IMG/VR virus record: IMGVR_UViG_3300030046_000015
Coordinates: 1 to 52,538 of that record
Length of the DNA stretch: 52,538 nucleotides
Origin: a virus
Direction: 5' to 3' (one strand)
Made by a program: the position numbers and the translations under genes
The notes under the pieces: model-generated
What the model saw: only the letters and a program-made list of their open reading frames with translations
Database searches by the model: none
What the model was told of the DNA's origin: nothing
Part shown: one piece after another, positions 29,383-35,910 of the stretch
Numbering within the stretch: position 1 is the stretch's first letter
Layout: the number at the start of each line of letters is the position of its first letter

Positions 29383-30092
29383 TTATTCTGGCGGCAGGAC
29401 GCGGTGAACGATTTGTCAGTAACGGGGTAATGACGCCTAAACCGCTGCTCCCAGCGCGCGGTCGCACGATGATACAGCATGCGCTGGTCCAGGCGTCTGA
29501 AATCATCAAGACGCCTGTCGTTGTGTGCTTGGTGGATTTGTACAGTGAGCTTCACAAGCAAACGCCGAAGAACATGCATCCGATCCGCGTGCCCATTCGG
29601 TTCGTGCAGAAGGGTGCGGCCATGTCTTTGTTGGCGGCGTCAGGTGTGATTCGCGATACCGATCCGGTGCTGGTCATGGACTGTGACACCATCTTCAAGA
29701 GTGGTGTGCTTGCTAAGTTCTCTGAGTTTAGTGAGGCTTGCTTCAAGTCTGGCGTGCAGTCTTCTATGCTGTGCTTCCGTCCTAAGGATGACAGCGAGCG
29801 CTACAGTTTCGTTATCATGAAGGATCACTTAGTGACGCAGGTGGTGGAGAAGCAGCGCATAAGCGGTATTGCTTCTTGCGGCGTTCATGCATTCCAGTCG
29901 TGGGAGCTTGCCAAGCGCGCCATCTACGAGATGGTGATTCTCAGTACGATGACTAACGGTGAGTACTATCTGGCACCGTGCCACAACAATTTGCAGTTGA
30001 CCACGGCCATGGTGATCGCAGCCGATGAATTCAACCACGTAGGCACACCGGCTGAACTGGAGGCGTATGAGCAAGCAGTTCCCAAGGCTTGA
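29373..30092 (+). CDS. sugar-phosphate/choline-phosphate NTP-transferase family protein
   Basis: The 239-aa protein begins MQVVILAAGRGERFVSNGVM, then TPKPLLPARGRTMIQHAL. This is the GxG..R/PKPL signature of NTP_transferase enzymes such as GlmU, RmlA and LicC. VLVMDCDTIF (D103, D105) is the metal-binding motif. Such enzymes join a phosphorylated small molecule to a nucleotide to form an NDP-activated donor. Together with the kinase upstream and the glycosyltransferase, it would supply the donor for base decoration (inference). Confidence 0.75.
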   Translation: MQVVILAAGRGERFVSNGVMTPKPLLPARGRTMIQHALVQASEIIKTPVVVCLVDLYSELHKQTPKNMHPIRVPIRFVQKGAAMSLLAASGVIRDTDPVLVMDCDTIFKSGVLAKFSEFSEACFKSGVQSSMLCFRPKDDSERYSFVIMKDHLVTQVVEKQRISGIASCGVHAFQSWELAKRAIYEMVILSTMTNGEYYLAPCHNNLQLTTAMVIAADEFNHVGTPAELEAYEQAVPKA

Positions 30093-30939
30093 AGAGTTCG
30101 TGTACTTCGTGAACGAGCGTTGGTCCATACATCAGAAGCGATTGGCTGGGAAGCCTGCTCCGTGGACGAAGGATCCTATCCTGTTGGAATACCGCTTTAC
30201 CAACGTACGTCGCGAAGACGACAGGGTCACTAAGTGTATACACGAAAACTGGTTACAGCCGCACGCGGAGGACTACGACACGGTAGTCTTCGCAATGGCG
30301 CTGGCACGGTTGGTGAACTTGCCGGCGAGCCTGGAAGCGCTCGGTTATCCATCAAAATGGAATCCGAAGCGGTTTGTGAAGCTGATGGAGGCGCGCAAGA
30401 AGGACGGCATGGCGACGTTCACAGGGGCATACATGATAAACGCCGTCGGTGCTACCAAAGGACAGTCCAAGGCGTCGTACTTGGCCGACCAGGTGCTTGG
30501 GCCGTTGTGGAACAGCCGTAAGCTGCTAGGTAACTTGGTGCGTACCGGGTGTGAGCTTAGTACGTTGCAAGAAGCGCTCATGTTACATCACGGCTTCGGA
30601 GGTGGGTTCATGAGTGCGCAGGTCGTGGCGGATATTAAGCACCTGCCTTCTATGAAGAAGGCTGAAGACTGGATGACGTTCGCAATGTCAGGGCCAGGAA
30701 GTCGTAGAGGGTTAAACTGGCTCGTGGGAAGAGAACCAACTGCGCGCTGGAACGAAGAGGAATGGCATGCTACGCTGCTGGATTTGATGAAGGTAGCTCA
30801 GCCAAAGTTGAAATGCCCAGTGTTGGATGCGCAGAATCTACAGAACTGTCTGTGTGAATTCAGCAAATACTGCAAGGTGAAGTACAACGGCGGCAGAGCG
30901 AAGCAGAAGTTCCGCGCCAGCGGCGAAGCTTATAATTAA
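30067..30939 (+). CDS. HMUDK_hel / aGPT-Pplase-family base-hypermodification protein
   Basis: The 290-aa protein has the family hallmark LLEYRFTNVRREDDRVTK (about residues 39-56) after a DPIL turn and a C-terminal LCEFSKYCKVKYNGG segment. This is the helical, DNA-glycosylase-like fold of 5-hmdU DNA kinase helical domains and of alpha-glutamyl/putrescinyl-thymine pyrophosphorylases, which act on 5-hydroxymethyluracil in phage DNA. No P-loop kinase domain is present, so it fits the pyrophosphorylase/transferase type better than the kinase type. It overlaps the previous gene by 26 bases. Confidence 0.75.
   Translation: MSKQFPRLEEFVYFVNERWSIHQKRLAGKPAPWTKDPILLEYRFTNVRREDDRVTKCIHENWLQPHAEDYDTVVFAMALARLVNLPASLEALGYPSKWNPKRFVKLMEARKKDGMATFTGAYMINAVGATKGQSKASYLADQVLGPLWNSRKLLGNLVRTGCELSTLQEALMLHHGFGGGFMSAQVVADIKHLPSMKKAEDWMTFAMSGPGSRRGLNWLVGREPTARWNEEEWHATLLDLMKVAQPKLKCPVLDAQNLQNCLCEFSKYCKVKYNGGRAKQKFRASGEAYN
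30931..30936 (+). promoter_or_regulatory. TATAAT -10 box, putative promoter
   Basis: A perfect TATAAT (context GCTTATAATTAAC) overlaps the end of the previous gene and lies 28 bases before the start of the ThyA-like gene. No -35 is visible. Confidence 0.45.
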
Positions 30940-30964
30940 CCCATAGCAGCGAAAGGAAGTGAAG

Positions 30965-32056
30965 ATGTACAGTTACAAAGCTAGAGACGTAAATGAGGCG
31001 CTTTCACTTGGACTACAGCATTTGTTACACAGTGGAATCAAAGAGGACTCCAGAGTAGGTCCAGTGCTAGTAGCGCCAGGGCCGGTGTGTATCGAGTATA
31101 CCGACCCAAGGCAGCGAGTGCTGTATTCACCAACGCGCGATGCGAACCACGTATTCCATGTGATGGAGGCGTTGTGGTTTTTCTCGGGGAGCAACGAACT
31201 GGAGTTTCCGGTTTTCTTTAATGCCTCATACTCGCAGTTTTCAGATGATGGCAAGACTATGTGGGACTCTTACGGATGGCGCTGGCGAGAATTCTTCGGC
31301 TATGACCAGCTCGATGCCATAGTGGAGGAGCTCAAGTCGAATCCGGGAAGCAGGCGCTGCGTATTGGCGATGTGGAACGCTGATATTGCGCCAAGCGCCC
31401 CGCAATGGGAGGCGAAAAGTGGCGTACAGTACAGCGATGATCTTGGCGTTGCGTGCAACGGTGGTAAAGCCGTTCCGTGCAACACGCACGCTTACTTCGC
31501 CATACGAGCCGGCAAGCTGAACATGACCGTCATGAACCGCAGCAACGACAGTATGTGGGGCGCATTCGGCGCGAACGCGGTCCACTTCAGCTTCCTGTTG
31601 GAGTACATGGCGATGCGTATCGGTGTGCCGATGGGCAGTTACTATCAGTTCACGAACAATCTGCATACGTATACCGACAAGTTCAGTATTGACAAGCTGA
31701 ACGCCATTGAATACGAGTGCGTTACGCTCGATCAGTTGGAACCTCTTGGACCCTCTATCACAGAAGGATTCGACGACGACCTGAAGCTGTTCATGCCGTG
31801 GGCGCTGAAGGTGATACGTGCCACCCCACCGCCGGCAACGTTCCCGTCAGACGTATTACCAGAAGCTACGCAGCTTGCAGCGAACGTCCCCGCCTGCAAG
31901 ACGCCATTCTTCCATGCGGTAGCCATTCCGATGTTCCTGTTCTGGGTGTTCCGAAAGTGGAAGGATGAATACAGCAGCAACACTTGCCTCGATGGCATTG
32001 ACGCGCCGGACTGGAAGCGCGCGTGCTACGAGTGGAAAGAACGGAGGCGGAAGTGA
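30965..32056 (+). CDS. thymidylate-synthase superfamily, probable dUMP hydroxymethylase
   Basis: ATG at 30965 is preferred (AAAGGAAG seven bases upstream); GTG at 30959 is in frame. The 363-aa protein has TS elements: SRRCVLAMWN (129-138), the catalytic Cys172 in AVPCNTHAYFAIRAGKL, NRSNDSMWGAFGAN (191-204) and YYQFTNNLHTY (226-236). The usual PCH is PCN, and the LGLPFN segment is replaced by WGAFGAN. Such changes are typical of the phage TS-like branch that makes 5-hydroxymethyl-dUMP instead of dTMP. The assignment is inference; a plain thymidylate synthase is less likely. Confidence 0.75.
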   Translation: MYSYKARDVNEALSLGLQHLLHSGIKEDSRVGPVLVAPGPVCIEYTDPRQRVLYSPTRDANHVFHVMEALWFFSGSNELEFPVFFNASYSQFSDDGKTMWDSYGWRWREFFGYDQLDAIVEELKSNPGSRRCVLAMWNADIAPSAPQWEAKSGVQYSDDLGVACNGGKAVPCNTHAYFAIRAGKLNMTVMNRSNDSMWGAFGANAVHFSFLLEYMAMRIGVPMGSYYQFTNNLHTYTDKFSIDKLNAIEYECVTLDQLEPLGPSITEGFDDDLKLFMPWALKVIRATPPPATFPSDVLPEATQLAANVPACKTPFFHAVAIPMFLFWVFRKWKDEYSSNTCLDGIDAPDWKRACYEWKERRRK

Positions 32057-32631
32057 AAGAACTCCTGCAATTCATTTACGAGGGCGGTAGTGTAATTCGC
32101 TACCACGCACGTCCAGGCTTACGCACAGACACCGATGCGTCACACTCGTTCGGCGTTGCTCTTTGGTGCAGTTTACTGGCCGGCAAAGATGCCGAGGGTC
32201 GTACGCAAGCCAGCGCCATGTTGCTTATGGCAGCGCTAACGCATGATCTGGCCGAGCAAGCAGCGTCAGACATCAGCGCTCCAGCCAAGCGCATGATGGG
32301 CCTGTCTGACCTAGTCCATGACTGGGAGCAGAAGACGCTGCGTAAGTACGACCTGGATTATGAGCAATGGTTGGATCCGGAGGAGTTGCTCATCCTTAAG
32401 CTGGCTGACTGCTTTGATGGTCTGCTGTATTGCTGCCGTGAGCTTGCCTTAGGTAACAAGAACGTCATGCTGATCTGGAAGCGATTCTGTTCATACATCG
32501 AAACACTCACGGTAAATACGGAAGTACCCTTGGACATCGCGCTGCGCGCCTCTAACATGTACGAAGCTATAAAGGAGATCTATCGTGAAACCCGTAGTGA
32601 AGCAGGTCCGGAATTCAACGTCTTCGAGTAG
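32053..32631 (+). CDS. HD-domain 5'-deoxynucleotidase / dNTPase (YfbR/DatZ-like)
   Basis: GTG at 32053 overlaps the previous stop and has GGAGGCGG upstream. The 192-aa protein shows HD motifs: SHSFGVAL (H31), LTHDLAEQAASDISAPAKRM (H64, D65) and KLADCFD (D119). This is the YfbR-type 5'-deoxynucleotidase layout, and is similar to DatZ-type dNTP hydrolases of base-modified phages. It may remove an unwanted canonical nucleotide (dTMP, dUMP or dATP). The true substrate cannot be told. Confidence 0.75.
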   Translation: MKELLQFIYEGGSVIRYHARPGLRTDTDASHSFGVALWCSLLAGKDAEGRTQASAMLLMAALTHDLAEQAASDISAPAKRMMGLSDLVHDWEQKTLRKYDLDYEQWLDPEELLILKLADCFDGLLYCCRELALGNKNVMLIWKRFCSYIETLTVNTEVPLDIALRASNMYEAIKEIYRETRSEAGPEFNVFE

Positions 32632-32869
32632 CAAGGCTAACGATACGCAGGTAGGAGGTAGTCACTATCAAGAGGCGTCGGCGGTGTGTCCTCACTGTCA
32701 TAAAATTATTCAGCACTGGGATCTGTATGCCAAGATGCCATACTTGGTTGGACAGGTGGCCAAGTACACATTACGCTTCCTCGGTAAGAACGGCCTGGAA
32801 GACCTGAAGAAAGCACAGCACTTCCTACAGAAGCTGATCGAAGTGTACTATCCGGATGAGAAGTCTTAA
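32585..32869 (+). CDS. DUF3310 protein, 94 aa
   Basis: GTG at 32585 follows AAAGGAGATCTATC. After a Ser-rich start, the DUF3310 pattern is clear: DTQVGGSHYQ, IQHWDLYAKM, VAKYTLRFLGKNGLEDLKKA, HFLQKLIE. A CPHCHK insertion between the two halves is an odd feature. DUF3310 is common in phages and has no known function. It is the last rightward gene. Confidence 0.85.
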   Translation: MKPVVKQVRNSTSSSSKANDTQVGGSHYQEASAVCPHCHKIIQHWDLYAKMPYLVGQVAKYTLRFLGKNGLEDLKKAQHFLQKLIEVYYPDEKS

Positions 32870-32876
32870 ACGACAA

Positions 32877-32928
32877 AAGACCCGGCTGGCTGGCACTCGA
32901 TGTTCTGAGTACCAGCCAGCCGGGTCTT
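32877..32928. terminator. strong bidirectional terminator between converging operons
   Basis: Bases 32877-32893 pair perfectly with 32912-32928 (17 bp), extended by ACTC/GAGT across one mismatch, with an eight-base loop (32899-32906). On the minus strand the stem is followed by a T-rich run (TTTTGTCGTTT); on the plus strand by a weaker one. It separates the rightward and leftward operons. Confidence 0.85.
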
Positions 32929-32934
32929 ACTTGT

Positions 32935-33477
32935 CTACGCTGCCAACGCGTAAATGCAGTGGTTCATGAATAGAGGGCTCAGGTGCAGCGTCTCGGGTGT
33001 GACGAGGTTGTCTTCGTCCTCTAGACAGTTGAGCGGCCACTTGTCTGCCTGCTGCATGAACAGCGTCATCAACGCGGAGCATATCAGCAGATGGTTGTCC
33101 ACACCGATGCGCGCGTGTATGAATAGACCAACTATGTCCGCGTAGTCGTACGGGCACCCGATCTTCGATTCCAGCCAGGTCATGGCCGTCTCGTACTCGG
33201 CATCCGTGACCGGTATGGCGTAGCGGCGTTCCCGCGTCGGTTTGCACCAGTTCAGTGGCCTAGAGTTAACTCCTGTTCCGGAATGTGCCCCTACCCAGTG
33301 TTGACCATCGCGGCTTAGAGCCTCGGTGTGGCACCACTTACTGTCGGTGGTCCACGTGATGAGCCCGGATATTATTCCTGGTTCATCGATAAAGCGTATT
33401 ACCAGATATTTCTGGTTCTGGTCGAATTGCAGAGCCCAGCTGCGATCCCACACAAGAGCGTACGTGCTTTCAGTCAT
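32935..33477 (-). CDS. permuted papain-like (NlpC/YiiX-type) protein
   Basis: The 180-aa protein starts after GAAGGTGTAGCC. It has GLITWTTDSKWCHTEAL (a likely catalytic His), WVGAHSGTGVNSRPLNW, YDYADIVGLFIHARIG and LLICSALMTLFMQ (a likely catalytic Cys near the C-terminus). This His-then-Cys order fits the permuted papain-like fold, used by peptidases, amidases and acyltransferases. Phage versions of this fold occur but are not well studied. It is the last gene of the leftward operon. Confidence 0.65.
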   Translation of the reverse strand: MTESTYALVWDRSWALQFDQNQKYLVIRFIDEPGIISGLITWTTDSKWCHTEALSRDGQHWVGAHSGTGVNSRPLNWCKPTRERRYAIPVTDAEYETAMTWLESKIGCPYDYADIVGLFIHARIGVDNHLLICSALMTLFMQQADKWPLNCLEDEDNLVTPETLHLSPLFMNHCIYALAA

Positions 33478-33479
33478 GG

Positions 33480-34241
33480 CTACACCTTCTTGGCCGCTGC
33501 CAGCAGGCCGGTCAGGTCAAGTCCAGACGGCGTCTTGCCGCTGTTTTGGTTCACCCAGTCCTCCGTGACAATGACGTACCCTTCGTCGATGTAGCCAAGC
33601 ATGAACTCGTTCGACATCGGAATCTTCATGCCCCAGCTATTGACAGTGCCGCCGGCCGCACCTTCGCCGAGCTGCACGATGCAGTGGCCACCTTCGGGCT
33701 TCAGACCCGGCGCGAAGTTCCAATTGGACGTGTTCTGCTGGCACTGCTCCGGGCACTGTATGCCAAGGTACAGTCCACCGAACGTGTACGCGGCCCACTT
33801 CATCTGCGCAAGGCTGGATACATCCAGCGCCGCGTAGGCGAGTATCTTGTGCGCGGAGACTCCCACTTGCACGCCAATCTTTTGCCAGTAGGTCAACAGG
33901 TCGGTCAGAGCCGTGCCTTGGTCGGTCGGGTTGTCTCCGGATGGACCGGCGTTTATGTTGAACCCGGTTACGGCGGAATACAGACTGAGCGCATCGGCGG
34001 TGGTCGGCTGCACTGGACGGCCAGTGTTGTAGCTCTGCGCTTGTATAAGGTGCAGTGCCCCGGCGCACGCACAGTCACCCCACTGGTCGTTACCCAGGAT
34101 GCTGAGCGCGGCGTCTGGCACGGCGTACTCCCAGCCGTGCGCGGGCGCGACAGGCCACGTATCAGCCTTGTCCAGGAAATCGCTAAGTGACGGCATACTC
34201 AGCCTGCGCTTCGGGGCGTTCTTTCCGTATTTGAATCCCAT
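33480..34241 (-). CDS. papain-fold cysteine peptidase-like protein
   Basis: The 253-aa protein has the motif NDQWGDCACAGALHLIQ (a likely active Cys at the start of a helix), EGGHCIVQLGEG (His) and NSWGMKIPM (Asn), giving a Cys-His-Asn order like papain or C39 peptidases. The N-terminus is basic and Pro-containing. It lies downstream of a terminator at 34264-34303 and of the lysis genes, so it may be a late-expressed hydrolase or virion protein. The substrate is unknown. Confidence 0.65.
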   Translation of the reverse strand: MGFKYGKNAPKRRLSMPSLSDFLDKADTWPVAPAHGWEYAVPDAALSILGNDQWGDCACAGALHLIQAQSYNTGRPVQPTTADALSLYSAVTGFNINAGPSGDNPTDQGTALTDLLTYWQKIGVQVGVSAHKILAYAALDVSSLAQMKWAAYTFGGLYLGIQCPEQCQQNTSNWNFAPGLKPEGGHCIVQLGEGAAGGTVNSWGMKIPMSNEFMLGYIDEGYVIVTEDWVNQNSGKTPSGLDLTGLLAAAKKV

Positions 34242-34263
34242 GTTTCAGTCCTTCCAATGTTGC

Positions 34264-34303
34264 GTGCAAAGAAGAAAGGGAGCCGACCCGAAGGCCGACT
34301 CCC
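34264..34303 (-). terminator. rho-independent terminator with UUCG loop
   Basis: On the minus strand 34303-34293 pairs with 34288-34278 (11 bp with two G-U pairs) around a TTCG tetraloop, then TTTCTTCTTT follows. It lies between the lipoprotein gene and the cysteine peptidase gene and would end or attenuate the lysis operon. Confidence 0.8.
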
Positions 34304-34316
34304 TGCTTGCCGAAGG

Positions 34317-34856
34317 TTACTTTAGTTCAGCACCGGCCAAACGCGAGTCGGCCTTCACGGCGGCGTTCCAGGCTGCCTTGAAGTCACTGACGCGACTATG
34401 CAGCATGTGGTGCTTGATTTGCACGCGCCCGATGTGCGGGTTATGGGAGGCTGCCACTACTGGTGTAGGCGCCACAGTGCTCGGCGGCAGTGCAGCCAGG
34501 ATTGCCTCAATACCGGCAACTAGCACATCGATCAGCGGAGAGTATGCGGCCGTAAGCGGGATGGCTGCCGTAATAGCTACGATGGTATTGAGCGCGTCCT
34601 CTACGATGACCACCGTACCGCCAGCCTGCCACGTCGCCTCTGCGGTCTGCAGTGCGGCCACTGCAGCCTTCAACTGCGGTGCCCAAGGAGCATTAGGCTG
34701 CGCTACCGCCAGAATGTTCACTGCCTCGGTCAGTACCACGTTGACCTCATTGACCACTTGCGAGCCGGTGCAGCCCACCATTGGCGCGGCGCACAGTGTT
34801 AGGCAAAGGGCGGCGACTACCGAGCCCTTTGTAATTCCTGCGATAAGATTTTTCAT
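34317..34856 (-). CDS. lipoprotein of the lysis region, 179 aa
   Basis: The N-terminus MKNLIAGITKGSVVAALCLT, then LCAAPMVGCTGS has a lipobox-like MVGC, so export and lipid attachment are likely. The rest is Ala/Val-rich and hydrophobic (TVVIVEDALNTIVAITAAIP), with a basic His-rich end (SHNPHIGRVQIKHHMLHSRV). A spanin-like role is possible by position next to a holin-like gene, but no coiled coil is evident. Confidence 0.6.
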   Translation of the reverse strand: MKNLIAGITKGSVVAALCLTLCAAPMVGCTGSQVVNEVNVVLTEAVNILAVAQPNAPWAPQLKAAVAALQTAEATWQAGGTVVIVEDALNTIVAITAAIPLTAAYSPLIDVLVAGIEAILAALPPSTVAPTPVVAASHNPHIGRVQIKHHMLHSRVSDFKAAWNAAVKADSRLAGAELK

Positions 34857-34871
34857 ATTCAGTCTCCTTGC

Positions 34872-35153
34872 TTACTTGGTTGGTGGTGCGCCAGGGGTAA
34901 CCGACACCTTGGTGTCTACTTCCGTTCCGTCCGGTTGTTGCTCCTGTTGGTGAAACAGGATCTGTTCGACGTATGGAGTGTGCAGAACTGCGATCGCGGC
35001 CAATAGAAACTGACCGAGCGGCGCTAGGCGTGGATGGTAGCTGAGAAAATGGTTGACGGCCGTAACTTGGCTCGCGGCGGCACCCGTGGCGATCAAGCCC
35101 AGGATGATCAGGGTTTGCTTCTTGATTGCTTTGCCGTTGATGGTCAGGTTCAT
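34872..35153 (-). CDS. holin-like membrane protein, 93 aa
   Basis: The protein has a first membrane segment (QTLIILGLIATGAAASQV), a short middle and a second (LGQFLLAAIAVLHTPYVE), followed by a charged, Gln- and Pro-rich tail. Size, two spans and place near the endolysin fit a holin. It starts at ATG overlapping the previous stop (ATGA). Confidence 0.6.
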   Translation of the reverse strand: MNLTINGKAIKKQTLIILGLIATGAAASQVTAVNHFLSYHPRLAPLGQFLLAAIAVLHTPYVEQILFHQQEQQPDGTEVDTKVSVTPGAPPTK

Positions 35154-35392
35154 GCGATTGGGTCTCCTAGTACTTTCTCTACGTGGCTCCAGACTTCGTC
35201 ATTTGAGACGAAGAACGGCAGCTTGATTATGATGATGGTGACCTGCTTCGCAGTGACAGACCATGCCAGCGTCACGCCGTCGGCGGTGGCCGTTCCGGTG
35301 GGCTGCGTGGGATCCACGGCTGGACCGCCCAGTGATCGCAGCTTGGCGACCAGCGCTACCGGGTCGGTCAATGCGTACGTGTGTGAGTTCAT
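35150..35392 (-). CDS. hypothetical protein, 80 aa
   Basis: ATG at 35392 overlaps the upstream stop (ATGA). The product has MNSHTYALTDPVALVAKLRS, then a beta-rich part (GVTLAWSVTAKQVTIIIIKL). It is not recognised. It lies between the endolysin and the holin-like gene. Confidence 0.55.
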   Translation of the reverse strand: MNSHTYALTDPVALVAKLRSLGGPAVDPTQPTGTATADGVTLAWSVTAKQVTIIIIKLPFFVSNDEVWSHVEKVLGDPIA

Positions 35393-35910
35393 CGTTCTGC
35401 CCTCGCTATCCACTCAGGCAAGTCAGATGCGAGAGTTGGGTTGCCGGACGCTATCGCCTTGTAGTGCGTGATGCGCGCCGTGATGAAGTTTGCTACCAGG
35501 GTTGGTTGGTCGCAGTAGTTAGCCGCTCCTACCGTATTCGAGCCCCAACCGCCATCCACATTTATCTGAGCATCCTCCGGCAGCAGCGTGTTGACGGCGC
35601 GCTGCAGCATGAATACCGCCGTACCAGGTCCGCCGTTGACCGCCTCATCGAATACTCGCTTGGCTAGGTCGTCGGTAGCCAGCGCCGCGTACCACTGGTT
35701 CCAGAACTTGGTCTGATAGAAGTTTCGCACGGCTGGTCCGCGATCTGCTTGTGGTACGGCGTTTATGGCGGCGAATTCAGACGGGAAGGAGTGACTGTTG
35801 ATGCCGGAGATGGCGTGCGCGCCAGGTGGCGGATCGGGCACCATGGCGTAATGATATGTCGGGTCTTCCGAAGTCATGATCCATGCGTAGCTGACGTCGA
35901 AGTTGGCCAT
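35389..35910 (-). CDS. GH108-type endolysin with PG_binding_3-like end
   Basis: The 173-aa protein has FYQTKFWNQWYAALATDDLA, a RVFDEAVNGGPGTAVFMLQR segment and NVDGGWGSNTVGAANY, ending TARITHYKAIASGNP. This is the pattern of glycoside hydrolase family 108 (N-acetylmuramidase) with its PG_binding_3 half. The usual N-terminal EGG is replaced by SED (E15), which may still supply the catalytic Glu. It is the phage endolysin. ATG shares a base with the previous stop (TAATG). Confidence 0.75.
   Translation of the reverse strand: MANFDVSYAWIMTSEDPTYHYAMVPDPPPGAHAISGINSHSFPSEFAAINAVPQADRGPAVRNFYQTKFWNQWYAALATDDLAKRVFDEAVNGGPGTAVFMLQRAVNTLLPEDAQINVDGGWGSNTVGAANYCDQPTLVANFITARITHYKAIASGNPTLASDLPEWIARAER

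Noticed and set aside
29373-30092. NTP-transferase as a capsule or LPS gene carried as cargo
   Set aside because: It overlaps its neighbours tightly and sits with TS-like and HMUDK_hel genes, so a base-modification role is preferred, though not proven.
33546-34190. 214-aa plus-strand frame opposite the cysteine peptidase gene
   Set aside because: The minus-strand protein has Cys-His-Asn motifs and a good start; the plus-strand frame does not resemble a protein.
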